The position numbers and the translations under genes are program-made. The notes under the pieces are model-generated. The model had not been told where the DNA came from. It made no database searches and saw only the letters and a program-made list of their open reading frames with translations. Below are positions 32,927-41,022 of a DNA stretch of 64,000 bases, one piece after another. The number at the start of each line of letters is the position of its first letter. Within the stretch, counting starts at the first letter, position 1. The stretch is from Glycomyces albidus (lineage in GTDB: Bacteria > Actinomycetota > Actinomycetes > Mycobacteriales > Micromonosporaceae): positions 49,100 to 113,099 of the forward strand of contig NZ_WIAO01000019.1 of assembly GCF_009451885.1 (NCBI RefSeq), given 5' to 3'.

Positions 32927-34432
32927 CTACGCGATGCGGATGGTGTTCCAGCTCATCGCGGGCAGCTCGATCGTGATGGTGCCGTCCTTGACGGTGACGT
33001 CCCCGTTCGCGGCCGGGGCGACGCGGTCCTGGTCGTCGAGGGTGTTCTTGGCGTCGCGCTCGCCGGTGAGGGTCGAGACGGTGACGTCGCCGGCCTGGAT
33101 CGAGGAGGCGTCGATCTCGAGGGTCATCGGGGTCTCGAGGTCGCGGTTGACGGCGAAGACGGTGACCGAGCCGTCCTCGTTCGCGACGGCGACCGAGTGG
33201 AGCGCCGGGACCTCGCCGAACTTCTTCGTCTCGAAGACCGGGGAGTCGGCGTTGACGTTCAGGACCGTGCCGCGGCCGTACTTGGACGCCTCGGCGAACG
33301 GGAAGAACGTGGTCTGGCGCCAGGCCGGGCCGCCCGGCTCGGTCATGATGGGGGCGATCACGTTGACGAGCTGGGCCAGGCAGGCCGCGGTGACGCGGTC
33401 GCAGCGGCGCAGCAGCGTGATCAGGAGCGACCCGAACACGACGGCGTCCATCGCGGAGTAGACGTCCTCGAGCTGGCGCGGGGCGACCGGCCAGGGCTCG
33501 TCGCGCTCGCCGGAGGGCGCGTGCATGTACCACACGTTCCACTCGTCGAAGGAGATGTTGATTTTCTTGTCGCTCTTGAGCTTCGCGCCGACGGCGTCGG
33601 CGGTGGCGATGACGCCGTCGATGAACAGCTCCATGTCCTGCGCCGAGGCCATGAAGGAGGCGAGGTCGCCGTCCTGCGGCTGGTAGTAGGCGTGCGCGGA
33701 GATGTAGTCGACCGACTCGTAGGTGTGGGTGAGAACCTCGTTCTCCCAGGCGCCGAAGAACGGCATGCCGCGGGAGGAGGAGCCGCAGGCGACCAGGTCG
33801 AGGTCGCCGGAGCCGTCGATCATGCGCAGGGCGCGGGCCGTCTGGTCGGCGATGCGGCCGTACTCGGTGGCGGTACGCTGGCCGATCTGCCAGGGGCCGT
33901 CCATCTCGTTGCCCAGGCACCACAGCTTGATGCCGTAGGGCTCCTCGTCGCCGTGGGAGCGGCGCAGGTCCGACCAGTAGGTGCCGGAGGGGTGGTTGGC
34001 GTACTCGAACAGGTCGAGGGCCTCTTGGAGGCCGCGGGTGCCGAGGTTGACGGCCATGTTCGGCTCGACGCCGACGGTGCGGCAGAACTTCATGAACTCG
34101 CCGAGGCCGAACTGGTTGGTCTCGGTGACGCCCCAGGCGAGGTCGAGGCGGCGGGGACGGTCCTCCTTGGGGCCGACGCCGTCCTCCCAGCGGTAGCCGG
34201 AGACGAAGTTCCCGCCGGGGTAGCGGATCATGGTCGGCCCGAGTTCGCGGATGAGCTCGAGGACGTCCTCGCGGAGGCCGTCGGCGTTGGCGCTGGGGTG
34301 GTCGGGCTCGTAGATGCCGGTGTAGACGCACCGGCCCAGGTGCTCGACGAAGGATCCGAAGAGCCGTGCGGGGACTTCGGCGACGGTGAAGCGGGGGTCG
34401 AACTCGATGCGTGCGCGGTGGTGGTCGGCCAT
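32927..34432 (-). CDS. Alpha-L-arabinofuranosidase, GH51
   Basis: Releases terminal L-arabinofuranose from arabinan, arabinoxylan or arabinogalactan fragments. The 501-residue protein has a TIM barrel with acid/base Glu in WCLGNEMDG (about 176) and nucleophile Glu in ISFDEWNVWY (about 297), then a C-terminal beta-sandwich. HPSANADGLREDVLELIREL and MIRYPGGNFVSGYRWEDG are GH51 landmarks. No signal peptide, so it acts on imported oligosaccharides. RBS GGAGG lies six bases before ATG 34432. It follows the LacI gene on the same strand (118-bp gap), which suggests control by that regulator. Confidence 0.92.
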   Translation of the reverse strand: MADHHRARIEFDPRFTVAEVPARLFGSFVEHLGRCVYTGIYEPDHPSANADGLREDVLELIRELGPTMIRYPGGNFVSGYRWEDGVGPKEDRPRRLDLAWGVTETNQFGLGEFMKFCRTVGVEPNMAVNLGTRGLQEALDLFEYANHPSGTYWSDLRRSHGDEEPYGIKLWCLGNEMDGPWQIGQRTATEYGRIADQTARALRMIDGSGDLDLVACGSSSRGMPFFGAWENEVLTHTYESVDYISAHAYYQPQDGDLASFMASAQDMELFIDGVIATADAVGAKLKSDKKINISFDEWNVWYMHAPSGERDEPWPVAPRQLEDVYSAMDAVVFGSLLITLLRRCDRVTAACLAQLVNVIAPIMTEPGGPAWRQTTFFPFAEASKYGRGTVLNVNADSPVFETKKFGEVPALHSVAVANEDGSVTVFAVNRDLETPMTLEIDASSIQAGDVTVSTLTGERDAKNTLDDQDRVAPAANGDVTVKDGTITIELPAMSWNTIRIA

Positions 34433-34504
34433 GATCGCCTCCGGTTGGACTGCGTGGTGAGCGGGAGCCCGGTCCGCGGCGGGACCGGTTGCGGTGACGC
34501 TACC

Positions 34505-34525
34505 AAAGATCGCTTTACCGGTACA
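34505..34525. promoter_or_regulatory. Candidate operator region before GH51 gene
   Basis: AAAGATCGCTTT (34505-34516) and the overlapping palindrome TACCGGTA (34516-34523) lie in the gap between the LacI gene and the GH51 gene. Both have a central CG as in LacI sites, but differ from the TGAAACGNTTCA sites near the rhamnose operon, so the cognate regulator is uncertain. Confidence 0.3.
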
Positions 34526-34550
34526 GTACGGGGTGCGTCACCGGGTCGAT

Positions 34551-35558
34551 TCAGAGTTCGAGCGCCGTCGACGCGCGGGCGACCAGTTCGGGCTGGAACA
34601 CCACGTTGCGGTGGGTGTGGTCGCGGCCCTCGGCGATCTCGTCGAACAGCAGCTGCGCGGCCGTGCGGCCGAGCTGCGCGCGCGGCTGGCGCACCGACGA
34701 CAGCGGCACGGCCGCGGCGGCCGCGAAGTCGATGTCGTCGTACCCCACGATCGCGCACTCCTGCGGGACCTTCACGCCGTGCATCGTCAGGCCCTGGAGC
34801 GCCCCGAGCGCGACGAGGTCGTTGGCGCAGAACACGGCCGTGGGCCGGTCCTCGCTCCCGAGCATCTGCTCGACCGCCTCCCGGCCCGCCTGGAAGTTCA
34901 GCCCCGGGGTCGCGAAGACCTCCAGCTCCACGGCGGACTCCTCGCAGACCTCCCGGCACCCGGCGAGGCGGTCGGCCACCTGCGGGATCGATGCGGGCCC
35001 GCCGATGAACGCGATCTTGCGGTGCCCGCGCTCGACCAGGTGCTGCGCGGCCAGGCGGCCGCCGTGCACGTCGTCGACGGCCACCGAGCAGTGCGGGTGC
35101 CGGCCCGCGCCGCGGTCGACCAGGACCACCGGGATGTCGTGCCCTGAGAGCCGCTCGATCCACGACGCCGACGAGTCGTCCACCGGCGTGATCAGCAGCC
35201 CCAGCACGCGCTGCTCCTCGAGGAGCTCCAGGTGCCGGCGCTCGCGGCGCACGTCCTCGCCGGAGTCGCACACCGTCACCACGCCGCCGGCGGACTCGAC
35301 CAGCGGCTCGGCCCCGCGGACCACGTCGGTGAAGAACGGGTTCGCCACGTCGAGGACCACGATGGCCACCGTGCGGCTGCGCCCGGCCCGGAGCTGGCGC
35401 GCGGAGTCGTTGCGCACGTAGCCGAGATCGGCGATCGCGGCCAGCACCCGCGCCCGGGTCTCCTCGGCCACGGCCTCGGGCCGGTTGAGCACATTGGAGA
35501 CCGTCCCGACCGAGACGCCGGCCGCTCGAGCGACGTCCTTCATACTGGTAGTGGTCAT
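34551..35558 (-). CDS. LacI-family transcriptional repressor
   Basis: A 335-residue LacI protein: HTH MKDVARAAGVSVGTVSNVLN (about 6-25), hinge, then a sugar-binding sensor domain (VAIVVLDVANPFFTDVVRGAE onward). It sits between the GH51 gene (same strand) and the divergent rhamnose operon, and two TGAAACGNTTCA operators lie upstream of it. The inducer is therefore rhamnose, arabinose or a derivative; context does not settle it. ATG 35558 is chosen for GAGG five bases upstream; GTG 35564 and ATG 35543 are alternatives. Confidence 0.88.
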   Translation of the reverse strand: MTTTSMKDVARAAGVSVGTVSNVLNRPEAVAEETRARVLAAIADLGYVRNDSARQLRAGRSRTVAIVVLDVANPFFTDVVRGAEPLVESAGGVVTVCDSGEDVRRERRHLELLEEQRVLGLLITPVDDSSASWIERLSGHDIPVVLVDRGAGRHPHCSVAVDDVHGGRLAAQHLVERGHRKIAFIGGPASIPQVADRLAGCREVCEESAVELEVFATPGLNFQAGREAVEQMLGSEDRPTAVFCANDLVALGALQGLTMHGVKVPQECAIVGYDDIDFAAAAAVPLSSVRQPRAQLGRTAAQLLFDEIAEGRDHTHRNVVFQPELVARASTALEL

Positions 35559-35663
35559 GGTCACCTCAACGAGTCTATCGGGGGGCAGGGGTGCCGACGG
35601 GCGGTGAAACGCCCGCCGGGGCCGCCGGGGACGGGATCGACGCTCGTCGAAGCTCCAAGGGAT

Positions 35664-35675
35664 TGAAACGGTTCA
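35664..35675. promoter_or_regulatory. LacI-type operator, upstream copy
   Basis: TGAAACGGTTCA, a near-perfect palindrome with central CG, within the longer TTGAAACGGTTCAA (35663-35676). It is centred 121 bp before a second copy at 35785-35796, a spacing compatible with DNA looping. Confidence 0.6.
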
Positions 35676-35739
35676 ACGACGAACGGCGAGCGTGAGGAGC
35701 ATATACCGAACCGTGTTCGAATTTCTTCCCGGCCGTGCC

Positions 35740-35769
35740 TTGACAAGCGCTTACTTCGCGTTCTAGTTT
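35740..35769 (+). promoter_or_regulatory. Promoter of the L-rhamnose operon
   Basis: Consensus TTGACA (35740-35745), 18-bp spacer, TAGTTT (35764-35769). The expected start near 35777 is followed at once by the operator at 35785, so repression by a LacI protein would be direct. Confidence 0.65.
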
Positions 35770-35784
35770 AGCGAAACCCAGTCA

Positions 35785-35796
35785 TGAAACGATTCA
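35785..35796. promoter_or_regulatory. LacI-type operator, promoter-proximal copy
   Basis: TGAAACGATTCA, one base different from the site at 35664. It lies just downstream of the predicted transcription start of the rhamnose operon. Confidence 0.65.
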
Positions 35797-35845
35797 AAAA
35801 CACGGCGTTCACACGCCGCGCCCCGCACCCTTCAGGGAGGAACCC

Positions 35846-36277
35846 GTGACCGCCGCGCCACCCGACCGCCGGCCGCCGCTGCCGGACCCCTCGTCCGGCT
35901 CGCGAGCGTCGCTCCAACGCGTGTGCTTCACCCTCCGCGTCAAGCCCGAGCGCCTCGCCGAGTACCGCGAGCGCCACGCCGCGGTCTGGCCCGACATGCT
36001 CCGCGCCCTCGCCGCGACCGGGTGGACGAACTACTCCCTGTTCCTGTCCGAGGACGGCCTCCTCGTCGGCTACCTCGAGACCGCCGACTTCGACGCCGCC
36101 CGCGACGCCATGGCCCGCACCGAGGTCAACGCCCGCTGGCAGGCCGAGATGGCCCCGTTCTTCGAAGGCACCGGCGGCGCCAACGCCGACGACTCGTTCC
36201 ACGTCCTCACCGAAGTGTTCAACCTGGAGACCCAACTGGCCGCGGCCGACGCCGCGGCTGAAGGAGCCGGCAAATGA
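35846..36277 (+). CDS. rhaM: L-rhamnose mutarotase
   Basis: Interconverts the anomers of L-rhamnose ahead of isomerisation. A 143-residue protein with an N-terminal tail of about 22 residues, then the RhaM ferredoxin-like fold: RVCFTLRVKPERLAEYRERH (about 25-44), WPDMLRALAATGWTNYSLFL with the active-site Tyr, and RWQAEMAPFF. GTG 35846 has AGGGAGGA upstream. It overlaps rhaI by ATGA and is first in the operon. Confidence 0.9.
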   Translation: MTAAPPDRRPPLPDPSSGSRASLQRVCFTLRVKPERLAEYRERHAAVWPDMLRALAATGWTNYSLFLSEDGLLVGYLETADFDAARDAMARTEVNARWQAEMAPFFEGTGGANADDSFHVLTEVFNLETQLAAADAAAEGAGK

Positions 36278-37443
36278 GTGACCGCACCCCGTACGCCAAG
36301 CAGGTGCTGGCGGGCCAGAGCATCGAGATGCCCTCATGGGCGTTCGGGAACTCCGGCACCCGCTTCAAGGTCTTCGCCCAGCAGGGCGTCCCGCGCGACC
36401 CGTACGAGAAGCTCGCCGACGCCGCCCAGGTCCAGAAGTACACCGGCGCCGCCGGCTCGGTCGCCCTGCACATCCCCTGGGACAGGGTCGAGGACTACGC
36501 CGACCTCGCCCGCCACGCCGCCGACCTGAACGTCCGCATCGGGACCATCAACTCGAACACGTTCCAAGACGACGACTACATGCTCGGCTCGGTCTGCCAC
36601 CCCGACAAGAAGATCCGCCGCAAGGCCACCGACCACCTCCTCGAATGCGTCGACATCATGGACGCGACCGGCTCCACCGACCTCAAGCTCTGGTTCGCCG
36701 ACGGCACCAACTACCCCGGCCAGGACTCCATCGCCGGCCGCCAGGACCGCCTCGCCGACGTCCTCGCCGAGGTCTACGAGCGCCTCGGCGACCACCAGCG
36801 GATCCTGCTGGAGTACAAGCTGTTCGAGCCGTCGTTCTACACCACCGACGTCCCCGACTGGGGCACCGCCTACGCGCACTGCCTCAAGCTGGGCCCCAGG
36901 GCCCAGGTCGTCATCGACACCGGCCACCACGCCCCCGGCACCAACATCGAGTTCATCGTCGCGTTCCTGCTGCGCGAAGGCAGGCTCGGCGGCTTCGACT
37001 TCAACTCCCGGTTCTACGCCGACGACGACCTCATGGTCGGCGCCGCCGACCCGTTCCAGCTCTTCCGCATCATGCACGAACTGGCCCTGCGCGAGGTCAT
37101 CGGACCTGATTCCGGCATCGCCTACATGCTCGACCAGTGCCACAACATCGAGCCGAAGATCCCCGGCCAGATCCGCTCGATCATGAACGTCCAGGAGGCC
37201 ACCGCCAAGGCCCTCCTGGTCGACCACGACGCGCTCGCCGCCGCCCAGGCCGCCGGCGACGTCCTCGGCGCCAACGCGGTCCTGATGGACGCCTACAACA
37301 CCGACGTGCGACCGCTCCTGGCCGAGGTCCGCACCGAGCAGGGCCTGGACCCCGACCCCCTCGCCGCCTACGCCGCCAGCGGCTACGCCGAGGAGATCAA
37401 GGCCGCCCGCGTCGGCGGCTCCCAGGCCGGGTGGGGCGCGTAA
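36274..37443 (+). CDS. rhaI: L-rhamnose isomerase, RhaI type
   Basis: Isomerises L-rhamnose to L-rhamnulose. This 389-residue enzyme is of the RhaI (Pseudomonas stutzeri-like) group and not the RhaA group. It is a xylose-isomerase-like barrel with metal and substrate ligands seen in LHIPWD (about 67-72), DLKLWFADGTNYPGQ, LLEYKLFEPSFY, VIDTGHHAPGTN and GGFDFNSRFYADDDLMVG. ATG 36274 lies in the rhaM stop, and its own stop shares an A with the next ATG (TAATG). Confidence 0.93.
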   Translation: MSDRTPYAKQVLAGQSIEMPSWAFGNSGTRFKVFAQQGVPRDPYEKLADAAQVQKYTGAAGSVALHIPWDRVEDYADLARHAADLNVRIGTINSNTFQDDDYMLGSVCHPDKKIRRKATDHLLECVDIMDATGSTDLKLWFADGTNYPGQDSIAGRQDRLADVLAEVYERLGDHQRILLEYKLFEPSFYTTDVPDWGTAYAHCLKLGPRAQVVIDTGHHAPGTNIEFIVAFLLREGRLGGFDFNSRFYADDDLMVGAADPFQLFRIMHELALREVIGPDSGIAYMLDQCHNIEPKIPGQIRSIMNVQEATAKALLVDHDALAAAQAAGDVLGANAVLMDAYNTDVRPLLAEVRTEQGLDPDPLAAYAASGYAEEIKAARVGGSQAGWGA

Positions 37444-39473
37444 TGAGCACTGTCGACGACCTCATCACCCGCTCCAACCGCCTCGGCGCGGACAAGCGGA
37501 ACACCAACTTCGCCGGCGGCAACACCTCCGCCAAGGGCACCGAGGCCGACCCGGTCACCGGCGCCGACGTCGAACTGCTGTGGGTCAAGGGATCCGGCGG
37601 CGACCTCGGCACCCTCACCGCCTCCGGCCTCGCGGTGCTGCGACTGGACCGCCTGCGCGCCATGGCCGGCACCTACCCGGGCGCCGAACACGAGGACGCC
37701 ATGGTCGAGCGGTTCGACTACTGCCTCCACGGCCGCGGCGGCGCCGCCCCCTCCATCGACACCGCCATGCACGGCCTCGTGGACGCCGCGCACGTCGACC
37801 ACCTCCACCCCGACTCCGGCATCGCCTTCGCGACCGCCGCCGACGGCCCCGCCCTCACCAAGGCGTGCTTCGGCGACCGCGTCGTGTGGGTCCCGTGGCG
37901 CCGCCCCGGCTTCCAGCTCGGCCTCGACATCGCCGCCGTCAAGGCCGCCAACCCGCAGGCCATCGGCTGCATCCTCGGCGGCCACGGCATCACCGCCTGG
38001 GGCGACACCTCCGAAGCGTGCGAAGCGAACTCGCTCGAGATCATCCGCGGCTGCGAGGCCTACCTCGCCGAGCACGGCAAGGCGAACCCCTTCGGCGACC
38101 GCGTCGCCGCATGGGCCCCGCTCGCTCCCGAGGCCCGCCGCGAGCGCGCCGCCGCGCTCGCACCGGTCGTCCGCGGCCTCGCCTCCACCGACCACCGCCA
38201 GGTCGGGCACTTCACCGACGCACCCGAAGTCCTCGACTTCCTCGCCTCCGCCGAGATGCCGCGCCTGGCCGCCCTCGGCACCTCCTGCCCGGACCACTTC
38301 CTGCGCACCAAGGTCCGGCCCCTCGTCCTCGAGACCGCCGCCGACGCCCCCCTCGACGACGTCATCGCCCACCTGCGCGAGCGCCACGCCGCCTACCGCG
38401 ACGACTACCGCGCCTACTACGAGCGGTACGCCGAACCCGACAGCCCCGCGATCCGCGGCGCCGACCCGGCGATCGTCCTCGTCCCGGGCGTCGGCATGTT
38501 CTCCTTCGGCCCCGACAAGCAGACCGCTCGCGTCGCCGGCGAGTTCTACGTCAACGCCGTCAACGTCATGCGCGGCGCCGAATCCGTCTCGACCTACCGG
38601 CCGATCGAGGAGTCCGAGAAGTTCCGCATCGAGTACTGGTCCCTTGAGGAGGCCAAGCTCCAGCGCCGCCCCAAGCCCAAACCGCTCGCCGGGCGCATCG
38701 CCCTCGTCACCGGCGCGGCCGGCGGCATCGGCAGGGCCACCGCCGAACGCCTCGCCGCCGAAGGCGCCTGCGTCGTCGTCGCCGACCTCGACGCCGGGAA
38801 GGCCGCCGCCGCGGCCGCCGCGATCGGCACCGCGGACGTCGCGGTCGGCATCGCCTGCGACGTCACCGACGAGGCCGCGGTCGCCGCCGCGGTCGCCGAG
38901 GCCGCGCTCGCCTTCGGCGGCGTCGATCTCGTCGTCAACAACGCCGGCCTGTCCCTGTCCAAGCCGCTGCTCGACACCACCGCCGCCGACTGGGACCTCC
39001 AGCACGACGTCATGGCCAAGGGCTCCTTCCTCGTCTCCCGCGAGACCGCCCGCGCCATGATCGACCAGGGCCTGGGCGGCGACATCGTCTACATCGCCTC
39101 CAAGAACGCGGTGTTCGCCGGCCCCAACAACATCGCGTATTCGGCGACCAAGGCCGACCAGGCCCACCAGGTGCGCCTCCTCGCCGCCGAACTCGGCGAG
39201 CACGGCATCCGCGTCAACGGCGTCAACCCCGACGGCGTCGTCCGCGGCTCCGGGATCTTCGCCTCCGGCTGGGGCGCCGAACGCGCCGCCGTCTACGGCG
39301 TCAAGGAGGAGGAACTCGGCAAGTACTACGCCGGGCGCACCCTCCTCAAGCGCGAAGTCCTGCCGTCCTCGGTCGCCGACGCCGTCTACGCCCTCGTCGG
39401 CCCCGACCTCGGCCTCACCACCGGCGTCCACATCCCCGTCGACTCCGGCAACCCCCAGGGGTTCCTGCGATGA
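37443..39473 (+). CDS. rhaEW: Rhamnulose-1-P aldolase / lactaldehyde dehydrogenase fusion
   Basis: A bifunctional 676-residue enzyme. The N-terminal class II aldolase domain (about 1-400) has metal-ligand His in HVDHLHPDSG (about 118-127) and GGHGI and cleaves L-rhamnulose-1-phosphate to dihydroxyacetone phosphate and L-lactaldehyde. The C-terminal short-chain dehydrogenase (about 410-676) has the nucleotide motif VTGAAGGIGRA (about 421) and YSATK (about 566) and should oxidise lactaldehyde. This is the RhaEW arrangement known from Bacillus and Chloroflexus. Its stop is bridged to rhaB by a 14-codon mini-ORF. Confidence 0.92.
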   Translation: MSTVDDLITRSNRLGADKRNTNFAGGNTSAKGTEADPVTGADVELLWVKGSGGDLGTLTASGLAVLRLDRLRAMAGTYPGAEHEDAMVERFDYCLHGRGGAAPSIDTAMHGLVDAAHVDHLHPDSGIAFATAADGPALTKACFGDRVVWVPWRRPGFQLGLDIAAVKAANPQAIGCILGGHGITAWGDTSEACEANSLEIIRGCEAYLAEHGKANPFGDRVAAWAPLAPEARRERAAALAPVVRGLASTDHRQVGHFTDAPEVLDFLASAEMPRLAALGTSCPDHFLRTKVRPLVLETAADAPLDDVIAHLRERHAAYRDDYRAYYERYAEPDSPAIRGADPAIVLVPGVGMFSFGPDKQTARVAGEFYVNAVNVMRGAESVSTYRPIEESEKFRIEYWSLEEAKLQRRPKPKPLAGRIALVTGAAGGIGRATAERLAAEGACVVVADLDAGKAAAAAAAIGTADVAVGIACDVTDEAAVAAAVAEAALAFGGVDLVVNNAGLSLSKPLLDTTAADWDLQHDVMAKGSFLVSRETARAMIDQGLGGDIVYIASKNAVFAGPNNIAYSATKADQAHQVRLLAAELGEHGIRVNGVNPDGVVRGSGIFASGWGAERAAVYGVKEEELGKYYAGRTLLKREVLPSSVADAVYALVGPDLGLTTGVHIPVDSGNPQGFLR

Positions 39474-39514
39474 CCCCCGCCCCGCCCGCGGCCCCCCGAG
39501 GTGAGCGCCTATGA
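39470..39514 (+). other. Mini-ORF linking aldolase and rhaB genes
   Basis: Fourteen codons (MTPAPPAAPRGERL) start at an ATGA overlapping the aldolase stop and end at an ATGA overlapping the rhaB start. The rhaB ribosome binding site GAGGTGAG lies inside it. It fits translational coupling, not a functional peptide. Confidence 0.35.
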
Positions 39515-40968
39515 CGGTGCTCGCCGCGGTCGACCTCGGCGCGTCCTCCGGACGCGTCATGGCCGCCCACGTCTCCGGGAACCGGATCGGCCTCACCGAG
39601 GCCGCCCGGTTCCCCAACCGGGCCGTGCCCGTGCGCGGCCGGCTCTACTGGGACGTCCTCGGCCTGTGGTCCGGCGTCCTCGACGGCCTCCGCGCCGTCG
39701 CCGCGAGCGCCGGCGACGACACCGCCGCCGTCGGCGTCGACTCCTGGGCCGTCGACTACGGCCTCCTCGACGCCGACGGCCACCTCCTCGCCAACCCCCG
39801 CTGCTACCGCGACCCCCGCGGCGCCGAGGCCAGAGCCGAAGTCCTCGCCCGCACCGGCGCCGAAGACCTCTTCGCGCTCACCGGCGTCCAACCCCAGCCG
39901 TTCAACACCGTCTTCCAGCTCGCCGCCGAGACCACCCGCGCCCACCGGCTGCTGCTCATCCCCGACCTGCTCGGCTACTGGCTCAGCGGCGAAGCGGCCT
40001 GGGAGGCCACCAACGCCTCCACCACCGGCCTCATCGACCAGGCCACCGGCGACTGGTCCCGGGACCTCACCGACGCCCTCGGCCTCGACCTGTCCGTCCT
40101 CGGCCCGATCACCCCCGCCGGCACCGTCCTCGGCCCCCTCCTCCCCGAGATCGCCGAGGCCACCGGCCTCAGCGCCGCCACCGAATACATCGCCACCGCC
40201 AGCCACGACACCGCCGCGGCCGTCGCCGCCGTCCCCTACGAGACCGACCGCGCCGCCTACATCTCCTGCGGCACCTGGTCCCTCGTCGGCACCGAACGCG
40301 ACACCCCCATCGCCACCCCCGCCGCCCTCGACGCCGGCTTCACCAACGAACGCGGCGCCGACGGCACCGTCCGCTTCCTGCGCAACGTCGCCGGCCTGTG
40401 GCTCCTGAGCGAATCGGTCGACACCTGGCGCCGCCAAGGCACCGACGTCGACCTCCCCGCGCTCCTCGACGCCGCCGCCGCGGCCGAGCGCCTCCGCTCC
40501 GTCGTCGACCCCGACGACCCCCGCTTCGCCGACCCCGGCGACATGCCAGAACGCATCCGCGCCTACTGCGCCGAGACCGGCCAGCCCGTCCCCGCCACCC
40601 CCGCCGAGACCGCCGCGTGCATCCTCGACTCGCTCGCGCTGGCCCACCGCCGCGCGATCGAAGCGCTCGAGGCCCTCACCGGCGAGGCGGTCGACACCGT
40701 CCACATCGTCGGCGGCGGCTCCAAGAACACGCTGCTGTGCCAGCTCACCGCCGACGCCACCGGACGCACCGTCCTCGCCGGACCCGACGAGGCCACCGCC
40801 CTCGGCAACGCCCTCGTCCAGGCCCAGGCCCTCGGACTCATCGAGCCCGGGCCCGAGGCCCGCCGCGCCGCCGCCCGCGCCTCCGCGCAGCCCCGGCGCC
40901 ACGAACCCCAAGGGCCGCAAACCCCTTGGACGCAAGCCTCCCAACGCTTGTTGGGGCCGAACCGATAG
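39511..40968 (+). CDS. rhaB: Rhamnulokinase
   Basis: Phosphorylates L-rhamnulose with ATP. A 485-residue FGGY-type kinase: phosphate motif AAVDLGASSGRVM (about 4-16), SWAVDYGLLDADG, the RhaB-typical GVQPQPFNTVFQL, EYIATASHDTAAAVAAVP and the C-terminal HIVGGGSKNTLLCQLTA. ATG 39511 has GAGGTGAG six bases upstream. The pathway genes run in the order mutarotase, isomerase, aldolase-dehydrogenase, kinase. Confidence 0.92.
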   Translation: MTVLAAVDLGASSGRVMAAHVSGNRIGLTEAARFPNRAVPVRGRLYWDVLGLWSGVLDGLRAVAASAGDDTAAVGVDSWAVDYGLLDADGHLLANPRCYRDPRGAEARAEVLARTGAEDLFALTGVQPQPFNTVFQLAAETTRAHRLLLIPDLLGYWLSGEAAWEATNASTTGLIDQATGDWSRDLTDALGLDLSVLGPITPAGTVLGPLLPEIAEATGLSAATEYIATASHDTAAAVAAVPYETDRAAYISCGTWSLVGTERDTPIATPAALDAGFTNERGADGTVRFLRNVAGLWLLSESVDTWRRQGTDVDLPALLDAAAAAERLRSVVDPDDPRFADPGDMPERIRAYCAETGQPVPATPAETAACILDSLALAHRRAIEALEALTGEAVDTVHIVGGGSKNTLLCQLTADATGRTVLAGPDEATALGNALVQAQALGLIEPGPEARRAAARASAQPRRHEPQGPQTPWTQASQRLLGPNR

Positions 40969-41022
40969 ATCCCGAAAGGCCCGCCCCGGCGGGACCCCTC
41001 ATATAAGAAGGAGCAATCAACG

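Noticed and set aside
40980..40993. CCCGCC/GGCGGG hairpin between rhaB and the binding-protein gene
   Set aside because: Only 6 bp with a 2-nt loop and no T-run; too weak to call in DNA of this composition.
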